Shown here: positions 32,432 to 41,154 of the stretch, piece after piece
Layout of the letters: the number at the start of each line of letters is the position of its first letter
How positions within the stretch are numbered: position 1 is the stretch's first letter
From: Opitutaceae bacterium
GTDB taxonomy: Bacteria; Verrucomicrobiota; Verrucomicrobiia; Opitutales; Opitutaceae
Reading direction: 5' to 3'
NCBI GenBank assembly: GCA_030648295.1
Contig: JAUSID010000253.1
Location: forward strand, 62,001-126,000
DNA: 64,000 nucleotides
Position numbers and translations under genes: made by a program
Notes under the pieces: model-generated
The model's database searches: none
What the model saw: only the letters and a program-made list of their open reading frames with translations
What the model was told of the DNA's origin: nothing

Positions 32432-35400
32432 CTAAAACCTTCCCTTGAGCCCGACGGTCCAAAGCGAGCCGAAGTCCTGGCGCTGGCGGAACTGGGCGTG
32501 CGCCGGAGTCTCCGGCCCGGCCGTTTCCTGATCATCGGTGGGGTCGTTGATGTTCCTGAGATTCGCGAACAGCGCGAGATTCCGGCTGATGGAATACTCG
32601 CCGGTGAGATCGATGTACGAGCGCTTTGAACCCCAGATGAACGTGTTGGGTCCAATGCCCCGGCCCGTGACCAACCCGCGGCGCTGCCGGCCAAGATAAT
32701 TCCAGTTCAGTCTCAGGTTGTACTTCTCGCGCGAAAGACTGGCGCCCCAGCTGCCGCTGCGCGGAACGTAGCCCGCGAAGTTGCCGGACGCGGGTCCGGT
32801 CACGCGCTGCGCGCTCCCATTCGCGAACACCTGGACACCGCGCGCCCAGCGGGGCAGGAACGTCAGCGCCTGCTTGTAATTCACGTCGATACCCTGCGTG
32901 CGTACCGTGCTGTCGAGATTGTGCTGCGTCGCGACGAGGAACGGATCGTAGCTGACGGGATCCAATCCGTAGAGCGCGAGAAAAGCCGGCGTCGCATCGA
33001 ATGTCGTGCTGCCGAAAAAGTTTTCGATCTCGCGCCGGAAAGCGCCCACGGAAAACAAGCCGACGCGCTCGAAGTAGTATTCGAGCGTCGCCTTCACCGA
33101 CTTCGCGCTCCACGCCTTGATTCCGACATTGTTCACCACGATCCGGTTGGTGCTGCTTGGCTCCGACTCGAGATCCGGCAGCGTGATTCCACCGGAGTAT
33201 TGGTTGAAGTTCGGCCGGCCGACCGAGGTGTAGAACGCCGCGCGCGCGACCAGGTTTTCGCGCACGTTAAAGCTGGCGTTGAGGCTGGGAAACAGCCGCA
33301 GGTATTCCTTCTCCGCCCGGGCGGCGCGATCGACCAGCGTCAGTTGCGCGATCCCGAGCGGATCCGTGGTAATCGCCTGCGGGCGGCCATTGGCCCCAAG
33401 AACGACGCGACCCGAGGCGTCGCGGAGGATGTTGCGCGTGGGATCGTTCAGCGGGCCGTGGGCCTCGATGTTGGTCTGCTCGGCGCGAAGGCCGCCCACG
33501 AGCTTCAGCCGGCGGTTGAAAAACTGCGCGTCGCCCCGCAGGTAGACCGAGGAAATGATTTCGTGCGAAATCTTCGAGTTGTTCACCTGCGACCGGTACA
33601 GCGTGTTCTCGTCGAGCACGAAGTACTCGGGATGCGTGCGATAGAGCCCGAGGGTTTCCTCGTTGCTCACCCACTGCACCCGCGGCGTGCCGTACAACCC
33701 GGCGCGTTGAAAGTAGTGTTCGTCGTAGACCATGCCCGCGCCGTCGTCGCTGCCGCCCAGCGGCGTGGTCGTGCCGCGGCGGTCGGGACCGACATAGTTG
33801 ACCGAGGTGTTGATTGAGCGCGTATCACTGCGCGACGAACGCACATCGATGCCGCCCTTGAGCGTGAGCGGCCAGCGCCAGTCGAGATCACGACGCAGGT
33901 TGGCGAAGACGGTGTTCTGGATGTTGCGCGACTTCAGCCAGGTGCCGCTCGCCGTGCTCAGCGCGTAGGTGTTTATATCATACGGGTCGACCGGGGCGCC
34001 GGTCACGCCATCCGTCACCGCGATGACCTGGGGCCGCAGGTAGAATATGTCCTCGAACCTGACCGTGACTCCCGTCCGCCGGGCGAGCGACGCGCCAAAA
34101 CGATCCTTGTCGACGTTGCGGTTTCGATTTTGCGCCTGCGACGAGCCGATGCCGGCCTCGGCCTTCCAGATCGGCCCGTCGTGCCGGAAGGTGAGGCTCG
34201 GCATGAACGTCCGGCTGTAACGATGATTGCCGCTGTTGGAGAGCCGCACCTCGCCCGCGCCGGGAAAACCGCGGGTGAACGTGGTCGAAAAGTCGGCCGG
34301 CAGCACGCGATTCACCATGAAGGTGAGCGAGCGCTGGTTGAAGTTGGTGTGGAACGTGCCGTATTGAAAAGAGAATGACAGTCGGTTCGCCGGGGTGATT
34401 TTGTAGTCAGCCGTCGTGGCGAACGAACTCCGGTCGGCGATCTTCGATTCGATCCGCACCCGGAAATCGCTGAGGTAGGGCCGGTCCGGCGTGGTGTCCG
34501 GCAGCGTCGTCCCGTTCGTGGCCGAGCCCGTACCGCGCCACGTGTTGGCGAGCAGCGGCCCCTCGACATATTGGGTCGAGGCGCCGGCGGAGACGGTGAA
34601 CCCGAAACGTTTGTTCACCGGCACGACCCAGGAGAACTCGAACCCGGGGCGGATCTTCCACGTCGGGTCGGCCTGCGGCCCCGGCGTCCGGCCCCACTCC
34701 AACGTGCTGTCGCGCGCCACCACATAGACGCTGCCGTTGAAGACGGGCTTCGAGCGCTCGAATGCGCTGCGTGGGACCAGGTTCACCGAACCGGCGAGCG
34801 CGGAGCCCGGCGATTCCGGCGTGGGCGAGTAGATCGCCTCGATCCTCGAGAGATTGTTGATCGAGACCGCGTTCAGCTCGACGTTGCGCCCGGTGCCGGA
34901 CACCTCCGACGTGGCCAGGTTGAATCCGCCCACCGTCACCGGCACGTTGTTGGACGGCACGCCGTTCATCGAAATCTCGCGCGGATCGCCGCCGCGATAA
35001 TCCATCGTGATCCCCGGGAGCATTTTCAGGAACTCGCCGATGTTTCCGTCCGGCACGATGCCGAACTCGTCCGCCGACACGACGTTCACCACGTTGGGCG
35101 CGAACCGCTGCTCATTGATCGCGATCGCGGCGCCCTCCATCTCGCGTGACGATGACACCACGAGCGACTCCAGCTTCACGATCTCGGTATCATTGCGGTA
35201 ACGCGAGCCGCCGCTGAGCCCGATGTCGCGTTCGAGGTCGCCGCCTGCCGCCACGGTGAGTGGAATCTGCTGCGGCTCCATGCCGGTGTAGAAAACTTCC
35301 AGCACGGCCGGGCCCGGCGGCACGTGACCGAGGCGGTAGGTGCCGGACTCATCGGTGAAGGCAACGAGGTCGGTGCCCTTGATCGAGACGCGCGCGTTGT

Positions 35401-35584
35401 TGAGGTATTGGCCGTTCGCGGTGTTTTGCACCCGGCCGGAAATGCTGGCGCTTGATTGGGTACTGCCGGCAGCGGCACGGTCGGCTTGAGCGAGGGTACG
35501 CGGGGCCAAGGCGGCGAGCGCGAGTGCTGAGATGGCGGCGCACGAAATGCGGCCACGTGATAATCGGCGGAGTGACGATTTCAT
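32432..35584 (-). CDS. TonB-dependent receptor with carboxypeptidase-regulatory-like N-terminus
   Basis: 1050 residues; outer-membrane importer. Signal peptide 1-33 (ISCAAISALALAALAPRTLAQ). Residues about 45-120 form a CarboxypepD_reg-like beta domain (SGRVQNTANGQYLNNARVSI, FTDESGTYRLG). A TonB-box-like EIVKLESLVVSSS follows at about 135. The plug domain (about 155-270) has NVVNVVSADEFGIVPDGNIG, EFLKMLPGITMDY and RIEAIYSPTPESPGSALAG. A long beta-barrel then ends in an aromatic residue (VGLKGRF), as expected for barrel assembly. It takes up glycan fragments or siderophores; the substrate is inferred from the hydrolase-rich context. The ATG at 35582-35584 precedes the signal peptide. Confidence 0.92.
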   Translation of the reverse strand: MKSSLRRLSRGRISCAAISALALAALAPRTLAQADRAAAGSTQSSASISGRVQNTANGQYLNNARVSIKGTDLVAFTDESGTYRLGHVPPGPAVLEVFYTGMEPQQIPLTVAAGGDLERDIGLSGGSRYRNDTEIVKLESLVVSSSREMEGAAIAINEQRFAPNVVNVVSADEFGIVPDGNIGEFLKMLPGITMDYRGGDPREISMNGVPSNNVPVTVGGFNLATSEVSGTGRNVELNAVSINNLSRIEAIYSPTPESPGSALAGSVNLVPRSAFERSKPVFNGSVYVVARDSTLEWGRTPGPQADPTWKIRPGFEFSWVVPVNKRFGFTVSAGASTQYVEGPLLANTWRGTGSATNGTTLPDTTPDRPYLSDFRVRIESKIADRSSFATTADYKITPANRLSFSFQYGTFHTNFNQRSLTFMVNRVLPADFSTTFTRGFPGAGEVRLSNSGNHRYSRTFMPSLTFRHDGPIWKAEAGIGSSQAQNRNRNVDKDRFGASLARRTGVTVRFEDIFYLRPQVIAVTDGVTGAPVDPYDINTYALSTASGTWLKSRNIQNTVFANLRRDLDWRWPLTLKGGIDVRSSRSDTRSINTSVNYVGPDRRGTTTPLGGSDDGAGMVYDEHYFQRAGLYGTPRVQWVSNEETLGLYRTHPEYFVLDENTLYRSQVNNSKISHEIISSVYLRGDAQFFNRRLKLVGGLRAEQTNIEAHGPLNDPTRNILRDASGRVVLGANGRPQAITTDPLGIAQLTLVDRAARAEKEYLRLFPSLNASFNVRENLVARAAFYTSVGRPNFNQYSGGITLPDLESEPSSTNRIVVNNVGIKAWSAKSVKATLEYYFERVGLFSVGAFRREIENFFGSTTFDATPAFLALYGLDPVSYDPFLVATQHNLDSTVRTQGIDVNYKQALTFLPRWARGVQVFANGSAQRVTGPASGNFAGYVPRSGSWGASLSREKYNLRLNWNYLGRQRRGLVTGRGIGPNTFIWGSKRSYIDLTGEYSISRNLALFANLRNINDPTDDQETAGPETPAHAQFRQRQDFGSLWTVGLKGRF

Positions 35585-36019
35585 TGCCGGGAGCAATGGG
35601 GAAACAAGACGAACTTGTCACGCACTTCACCTGCGGACACGGCGGACGCTAAAGTGGGTATTCAATCCCCGAGGCCGGCGTAGCGGAAGCCGTGAGGCTT
35701 TCGCCATACCGACGAAACCCGCCAGAGGCGGGCAAGCGTTTACCCGCCTTCGGCGGGCTCACGCGTTCCGCTACGCCGAGTTTCTGGAACGAGGTTTGAA
35801 AACACAGCCTCATCACCCGCGAACGGCCCGAGTGCGACCCGTGGTCGTGAACGGCGCGCGGCGCAGCAACAATATCACCCGGACGCGACCATCGCGGAAT
35901 ATGAGCCGGGCGCACACGGCGAGAGCGGCAGCGCGTTGCCAGCGATTGCAGATTGTGATGGCGCACCGTGTCAGCTATTCGGTCGCGGCTGGCCCGATTC
36001 GGTCACGGGTCCATTCGCC
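35585..36019. other. Divergent intergenic gap with composite palindrome
   Basis: 435 bp between the divergent TonB receptor and propeller/phosphoesterase genes. The only feature I can define is the 103-bp palindromic element R10 (35676-35778). Confidence 0.6.
35676..35778 (+). repeat. Composite palindrome R10
   Basis: Outer arms CGGCGTAGCGGAA and TTCCGCTACGCCG are perfect 13-bp inverted repeats. Two inner hairpins, CCCGCCAGAGGCGGG (35718-35732) and CCCGCCTTCGGCGGG (35743-35757), sit between them. A half copy lies at about 6781-6807, and the nearby GTGAGG-TTTTCGC motif relates it to R6. Confidence 0.85.
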
Positions 36020-38527
36020 ATGAAACTTCCTTCCCGATTCGCCGCTTTGGTTGTCGCGCTTGCCACGGCTCCGTTCGCACCGCCGCTCGCGGCCGCGCCG
36101 ACCAACACCCGTGCGCCACACGAGGACGTGAACAGCGCGGCGGTGCGCGAGCGGCAGAATCTCGTTCCGGGCAAAAACCTTCTCCACAACGGCTGGGGCG
36201 TCACGCCGGCGGGCCGTCAGGTGCGGATCAGCGACATGCCGCTGAAGATGATCTTGTCGCCCGATCGGCGGATGCTCGTCGCCGTCAGCGCCGGGTTCAA
36301 CCATACCGGCGTGACGCTGCTCGATCTAAAAACTCGCGAGGTGGCGCAGTTCCACCCGCTGAAAGGCTGTTTCAACGGGCTGGCGTTCACGGGTGATGGT
36401 GCTCGCCTGCTGGTTGCCGGTGGTAACACGGGAGACATCCATGTGTTCGCGTATCGCGACGCGACCGCGACCCCCGGCGCGTCCGTCCGCCCATCGAAGG
36501 AGCCCCGCCCCGTTTTTCTCGCCGGCATCGCGGTGCATCCGCGCACGGGCAGGGTCTATGTCGCCAACGAGGCCAATCACGAAATCTGGGTGCTGAACGC
36601 CGACACCCTCGCGCTCGAGACCACGGTCGCAACCGGACCGCACCCACACTCGTGCGTGTTCGGCGGCGACGGACGGCACCTGTACGTGAGCAACTGGGGC
36701 GGTCGCTCCGTCAGCATCATCGATACGGATACGAACCGCCGGGTGCGCGATGTGACGGTGGGTCTGCGGCCGAACGACATGACCGTGGCGGGCGACGGCC
36801 GGCTGTTTGTCGCGTGCGCGGGCGACAACACCGTGCATGTCATCACCACGAACCAGCTGGAGAAACTCGGCGAACCGGCCAGTCCGGCGCGGCGGTTGTG
36901 GGAAGGCACGCGCGAAATCATCGCCACCTCGCCTTACCCCCAGTCGCTCGAGGGCAGCACGCCGGTGAGTGTCGCGGTGTCGACGGATGACCGCACGCTG
37001 TTCGTCGCCAATGCGGACAACAACAACGTGATGGTGGTCGATATTTCGAGCCGGCTGACCGACGAGGCGCGCGGGCGCGGCGAGGCGATTTCAATCGTGA
37101 ACGGCTTCATCCCCGTGGGCTGGTACCCGACCGCCGTCGCGATCAGCCCGGACAACCACACGCTCTTCGTGGCCAACGGCAAAGGCGTCGCTTCGCGGGC
37201 CAACTACCCCGCGCAGCTCGAGAACCCGTCGCGTCCGTTCAACGCGGTGCCGTTCGACTTCATCGGTCGCACGCTCGAGGGGAGCATCGCCGTCATCGAC
37301 CGGCCGGACACGCGTCAGATGGCCGGCTACACGAGCCAGGTGCGAAACAACACGCCGTACACGCCGGCGTCACTCCACCGGGCGCCGATCTCCAGCCAGA
37401 GTGTGATTCCGGAAAAAGTCGGTGATCCCTGCCCGATCAAATACGTTCTCTACATCATCAAGGAGAACCGGACGTATGACCAGATCCTCGGCGACCTGAA
37501 GGACGCGGCCGGACGGCCGCTGGGCAACGGCGATCCGAACCTGGCGATTTTTGGCGAGGCGGTGACGCCGAACCATCACCAGCTCGCGCGCGAGTACGTC
37601 CTGCTCGACAACCTGTATTCGAATAGTGAAGTCAGCGTGGATGGCCACAGCTGGTGCGATGCGGCGATCGCAACCGATTTCAACCAGCGCTCGTGGGTCA
37701 TGAGTTACTCGAAGCACGGTCGGCTGCCCGGCAACGAGGAGATGGAGAACCCGGCGAACGGCTACCTGTGGGATCTCTGCCGCCGGCATGGCATCTCGTT
37801 CAAGAATTACGGCGAGGGTGCCCAACGGGTGCCGTCGCAGAACCGCGGCAACTGGGGGGACTGGCAGGATTACCGCGACATCGATCTGGTGAAAAACTGG
37901 CTCGAGGATTTCGCGAAGGCCGGGCAGGCCGGCGCTCTCCCGCAGTTCACGATCATGTCGCTCGGCGAGGACCACACGTTTGGCACGACACCGGGCAAGT
38001 TCACCCCGAACGCGTGCGTGGGCAGCAACGACCTGGCCCTGGCGCGGATTGTCGAGGCGGCGAGCCGCAGCAAATTCTGGCCGCAGATGGCGATCTTCGT
38101 GATCGAGGATGACACGCAGAATGGACCCGACCACGTGGATGCGCACCGCACCATCGGGTACGTCATCAGTCCGTACGCAAAACGTGGATTCGTGGATTCG
38201 ACGCTCTACACCACGGCGAGCATGATTCGCACGATGGAGCTGATTCTCGGGCTGCCGCCACTGACGCAATACGACGCGGGGGCCACGCCGATGTTCAACT
38301 GCTTCCAGCGCGACCCGGTCGTCGTGCCCTACACCGTGCTGACGCCAAAGGTCGACTTGTTCGAGAAGAACACGGCGCGCTCGCCGTTCTCGAAGCAGTC
38401 GGCGCAAATGAACTTCAAGGAGTATGATCGGGCGCCGGAGGACGAGTTGAACCGGATCCTCTGGTACGTCGCGAAGGGAGACACGCCCTACCCCGCGCCG
38501 ATTCACCGCGCGATCTTCACGCGTTAG
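36020..38527 (+). CDS. YncE-like beta-propeller fused to alkaline-phosphatase-fold phosphoesterase
   Basis: 835 residues. Signal peptide 1-25 (FAALVVALATAPFAPPLAAA). Residues about 60-420 are a YVTN/YncE-type propeller with repeated VYVANEANHEIWVLNADTL, LYVSNWGGRSVSIIDTDTN, LFVACAGDNTVHVI and LFVANADNNNVMVVDI blades. Residues about 470-800 are a phosphoesterase of the alkaline-phosphatase superfamily (IKYVLYIIKENRTYDQILGD, SVDGHSWCDAAIATDF, MAIFVIEDDTQNGPDHVDAH). This architecture is common in Acidobacteria and Verrucomicrobiota. It is secreted; phospholipase-C-like or phosphatase activity is expected, but the substrate is unknown. The ATG at 36020 fits the signal peptide. Frames further upstream were rejected. 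Confidence 0.88.
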   Translation: MKLPSRFAALVVALATAPFAPPLAAAPTNTRAPHEDVNSAAVRERQNLVPGKNLLHNGWGVTPAGRQVRISDMPLKMILSPDRRMLVAVSAGFNHTGVTLLDLKTREVAQFHPLKGCFNGLAFTGDGARLLVAGGNTGDIHVFAYRDATATPGASVRPSKEPRPVFLAGIAVHPRTGRVYVANEANHEIWVLNADTLALETTVATGPHPHSCVFGGDGRHLYVSNWGGRSVSIIDTDTNRRVRDVTVGLRPNDMTVAGDGRLFVACAGDNTVHVITTNQLEKLGEPASPARRLWEGTREIIATSPYPQSLEGSTPVSVAVSTDDRTLFVANADNNNVMVVDISSRLTDEARGRGEAISIVNGFIPVGWYPTAVAISPDNHTLFVANGKGVASRANYPAQLENPSRPFNAVPFDFIGRTLEGSIAVIDRPDTRQMAGYTSQVRNNTPYTPASLHRAPISSQSVIPEKVGDPCPIKYVLYIIKENRTYDQILGDLKDAAGRPLGNGDPNLAIFGEAVTPNHHQLAREYVLLDNLYSNSEVSVDGHSWCDAAIATDFNQRSWVMSYSKHGRLPGNEEMENPANGYLWDLCRRHGISFKNYGEGAQRVPSQNRGNWGDWQDYRDIDLVKNWLEDFAKAGQAGALPQFTIMSLGEDHTFGTTPGKFTPNACVGSNDLALARIVEAASRSKFWPQMAIFVIEDDTQNGPDHVDAHRTIGYVISPYAKRGFVDSTLYTTASMIRTMELILGLPPLTQYDAGATPMFNCFQRDPVVVPYTVLTPKVDLFEKNTARSPFSKQSAQMNFKEYDRAPEDELNRILWYVAKGDTPYPAPIHRAIFTR

Positions 38528-38637
38528 CAGCCTGCCGGACCTGCGAAATACCGAATGCCGGCTGCGTGAACCGGCAATTGGAAAACGACAGGCTGCTTAG
38601 GCCGCGACGGGCGCGGCCGGGCGAAGCGCGGGGCGCT

Positions 38638-38928
38638 TCAGTAGCTTTCCATGTCGGACCTGCTGCGGCGGGAGATCAGCATGCCGACGAGGACTCCGAC
38701 GCCGAGCGCCGCCGCCATGGCATAATACGGATAATTGTGGACCGCCTGATCGGTGGTTCGGGCACCGGCGACGACCTTTTGTCGCGCACCGTCGTACATT
38801 TCGCTCGCACGCATTTTCGCGGTCGCGACGCGATCGCGGAACGTCGTGCTGGACGGCATATCCGTGCCGGCGGCGTACATATCGCTCGAAAGGTCAGTGG
38901 AACTCGCAGGGTCGTTAATGTTATCCAT
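38638..38928 (-). CDS. DUF883 (ElaB/YqjD-like) inner-membrane protein
   Basis: 96 residues. Amphipathic charged helix (TFRDRVATAKMRASEMYDGA), then TTDQAVHNYPYYAMAAALGV, GVLVGMLISRRSR at the C-terminus, the tail-anchor layout of the DUF883 family. In E. coli such proteins sit in the inner membrane and can bind ribosomes in stationary phase. The same role here is inference only. The ATG at 38926-38928 is the natural start. Convergent with the preceding gene, about 110 bp apart. Confidence 0.85.
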   Translation of the reverse strand: MDNINDPASSTDLSSDMYAAGTDMPSSTTFRDRVATAKMRASEMYDGARQKVVAGARTTDQAVHNYPYYAMAAALGVGVLVGMLISRRSRSDMESY

Positions 38929-39438
38929 GGGAAAAGTCGGGTCGGCGGCGCATGACCGCGACGAACCGGAAGTTCAGCATAACGGACTGCGGGTGCGACG
39001 GGTATGGGGCAAACCCGGCAGATCGCACCCGCGCACCGCCGTATCCCCCGTCCACAATTCCCCGGTATCCCGAGTTTCTTCTTTCCGGCGTATCTTCCCT
39101 CCGCATTTCCGCGGTCTCGCGTTCTCGCGTTCTCCCGCGTCTCCCCTGTCTTCCACCGTCTCGCGTTCTCGCGTTCTTCCCCGTCTTCCCCGTCTTCCAA
39201 GTCTTCCCCGTCTTCCAAGTCTTCCCCGTCTTCCGGGTCTTCCAGCGTCTTCCAGAGTCTTCCAGCGTCTTCCGCGTCTTCCGGGTCTTCCAGCGTCTTC
39301 CCACGTCTTCCTCCGAGTTTCTTCTTTCTGCCGTTTCATATTTCGTCATTTTGCCTGCGTCTCCCGCGTCTCCCGCGTCTCCCGCGTCTCCCCCGTCTTC
39401 CGCGTCTTCCCCGTCTCCCCGTCTTCCCCGTCTTCTCC
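38929..39438. other. Divergent gap filled largely by a tandem array
   Basis: 510 bp between the DUF883 gene and the next sulfatase. The first ~185 bp hold no defined element. The rest is the long 9-bp array, so the sulfatase has no ordinary leader. Confidence 0.6.
39116..39438 (+). repeat. 9-bp tandem array, array 3 (longest)
   Basis: About 320 bp of CGTCTTCCC, AAGTCTTCC, CGTCTTCCA and CGTCTCCCG variants. It stops at the ATG of the plus-strand sulfatase (39439). Reading through it gives only Ser/Pro or Arg/Gly-rich peptide. Confidence 0.9.
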
Positions 39439-40860
39439 ATGTTTTCCCGCCCGCTCCTCGTTTGTCTCGCCCTCGTCGGATTAATCCGGTTCGCCATCGC
39501 CGCGGCGCCGAACCGGCCGCCCAATATCGTTTTCATCCTCGCGGATGATCTCGGCGTCGGGCACCTCGGCTGTTACGGCCAGGACAAAATCAAGACGCCC
39601 CACGTCGACCGACTCGCGGCGGAAGGCATCAAGTTTACCCAATTCTATGCCGGAGCGAATGTCTGCGCACCGGCACGCAGCACATTGATGACGGGCCTGC
39701 ACACCGGGCACACGGCGGTGCGCAACAACGGACTCGATCGGCACCTCTACGACGAGGACGTCACCGTCGCGGAAGTCCTGAAGAAAGCTGGCTACGCCAC
39801 CGGCGGCTTTGGCAAGTGGGGGCTCGGCCGCGACACCACCCCGGGCGTCGCCACGAAGCAGGGCTTCGACGTCTGGTTCGGCCAGTACAGCCAGACCCAC
39901 GCGCATTTCTATTACCCATATTTTCTCATGAGCAATCTGGAGCAGGTCCCGTTGCCGGAGAACGAAGGGAAGAAGCGTGGTCGCTATGCCGCCGACGTGA
40001 CGCAGGGTCAGGCGCTCAAGTTCATCGAAACGCAGGCCAGGGCGGGCCGGCCGTTCTTCGCTTATCTCCCGACGACGCTGCCGCACGTCGAGCTCACCGC
40101 GCCGGAGGATTCATGGGAGGAGTACAAGGGCAAATGGCGGAAGTTCGCGCGGCCGGATCCACGGCCTGGATACATCGGCAGCGAGGACGCGCTCGCGGAA
40201 TTCGCCGGCATGGTGGCGCGGATGGACCGCCATGTGGGCGAGGTCATGGCGAAACTGAAAGCGCTCGGTGTCGACGAGCATACGATTGTGTTCTTCAGCA
40301 GTGACAATGGCCCGCAGCCGGGCGCGTGGCGTGACATCTTTGTCGAGTTCTTCGATGGCGCGATGGGCCGCCGCGGCGCCAAAGGCGACTTCTACGAGGG
40401 GGGAACGCATGTACCGCTGCTCGTGCGATGGCCCGGCCGGATCAAGCCGGGCACCGTGACGGATCTTGTCAGCTACTTCCCCGACGTGATGCCCACGCTG
40501 GCGGAACTCGCGGGCGCGACCGCGCAGCTGCCGAAGACTGATGGCATCTCCGTCGTGCCGACGTTGCTCGGCCGGTCCGGCCAGAAGAAGCACGAGTTCC
40601 TTTACTGGGAATCGGCCGGCGCGAACCAGACGGTGGCGCAGCAGGCCATTCGCTGGGGCAATTGGAAGGCGGTACGCGGGCGCACGGCGAAGGACTGGGA
40701 GCTTTATGATTTGAAGTCCGACCCGAAGGAATCGAAGGACGTCAGCGCGGCGAACCCCGACGTGATGAAAAAGATCCACGCCATCATCGTCGCCGAGCAC
40801 ACGCCCGAGCGGAAATACGACGCCGCGCCGAAGGAGTCCGCGGCGACGTTCGTGCGGTAA
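39439..40860 (+). CDS. Type I sulfatase, secreted
   Basis: 473 residues. Signal peptide 1-22 (FSRPLLVCLALVGLIRFAIA). Metal site PPNIVFILADDLGVGHLGCY (DD at 36-37). Signature C-A-P-A-R with Cys76, where Ala replaces the usual Ser at the fourth position. This is tolerated in the family (C-x-P/A-x-R). It also has GFGKWGLGRDTTPGVATKQG, FFSSDNGPQPGAWRDIFVEF and GDFYEGGTHVPLLVRWPGRI, and a C-terminal WELYDLKSDPKESKDVS. It resembles arylsulfatase-A-like subfamilies. The substrate is unknown. A longer upstream frame exists only because the tandem array lacks stops, so I start at the ATG beside the signal peptide. Confidence 0.92.
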   Translation: MFSRPLLVCLALVGLIRFAIAAAPNRPPNIVFILADDLGVGHLGCYGQDKIKTPHVDRLAAEGIKFTQFYAGANVCAPARSTLMTGLHTGHTAVRNNGLDRHLYDEDVTVAEVLKKAGYATGGFGKWGLGRDTTPGVATKQGFDVWFGQYSQTHAHFYYPYFLMSNLEQVPLPENEGKKRGRYAADVTQGQALKFIETQARAGRPFFAYLPTTLPHVELTAPEDSWEEYKGKWRKFARPDPRPGYIGSEDALAEFAGMVARMDRHVGEVMAKLKALGVDEHTIVFFSSDNGPQPGAWRDIFVEFFDGAMGRRGAKGDFYEGGTHVPLLVRWPGRIKPGTVTDLVSYFPDVMPTLAELAGATAQLPKTDGISVVPTLLGRSGQKKHEFLYWESAGANQTVAQQAIRWGNWKAVRGRTAKDWELYDLKSDPKESKDVSAANPDVMKKIHAIIVAEHTPERKYDAAPKESAATFVR

Positions 40861-40901
40861 ACGCGGCGGCGTCGGCGAACTGGAGCCGGTTTTGTCCGTC
40901 G

Positions 40902-40932
40902 GTCGGTGTTAACGTAATACGTTAAAACCGAC
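40902..40932 (+). repeat. Hairpin downstream of the sulfatase
   Basis: GTCGGTGTTAACGT and ACGTTAAAACCGAC form a 14-bp stem with one mismatch and a 3-nt loop, 42 bp after the sulfatase stop. It could end transcription or be an operator; there is no U-run. Confidence 0.6.
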
Positions 40933-41028
40933 GCGTGGCATGTGGTCCTCGAAAGTTGCGGAAACGCCCGCGTCGCTTCGCGAGACCGCATTTGAGCCGA
41001 AAGGATGCCGTTGGAGTGCGATCGACAT

Positions 41029-41054
41029 CGTAGCAGCCAAGGTAACGAGGCTGG
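41029..41054 (+). repeat. Repeat R9
   Basis: CGTAGCAGCCAAGGTAACGA then GGCTGG. Best-preserved of the three R9 sites. Confidence 0.75.
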
Positions 41055-41075
41055 ATAACCCGGTTCACCATCCGG

Positions 41076-41154
41076 TGAATGGAGTCGCGGCGTCCCTGCG
41101 GCAGACCAAGGCACGTTCCTCTGCCCGACACGAGGGCGCCGCGGCTCCATTCAC
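41076..41154 (+). repeat. Long palindrome R11 next to the VCBS gene stop
   Basis: Outer arms GTGAATGGAG...CGGCG and CGCCGCGGCTCCATTCAC pair over about 20 bp. An inner GGCAGA/TCTGCC stem is nested. The right arm runs into the stop codon of the minus-strand VCBS gene, so in that transcript it would form a very stable 3' hairpin. Confidence 0.8.

Noticed and set aside
35681-36019. Extended N-terminus for the propeller/phosphoesterase protein
   Set aside because: The frame is open, but a proper signal peptide begins at the ATG at 36020; upstream residues lack family similarity.
38952-39548. Plus-strand frame through the long 9-bp array
   Set aside because: Ser/Pro/Val low-complexity peptide produced by the repeat units; it ends inside the sulfatase gene in another frame.
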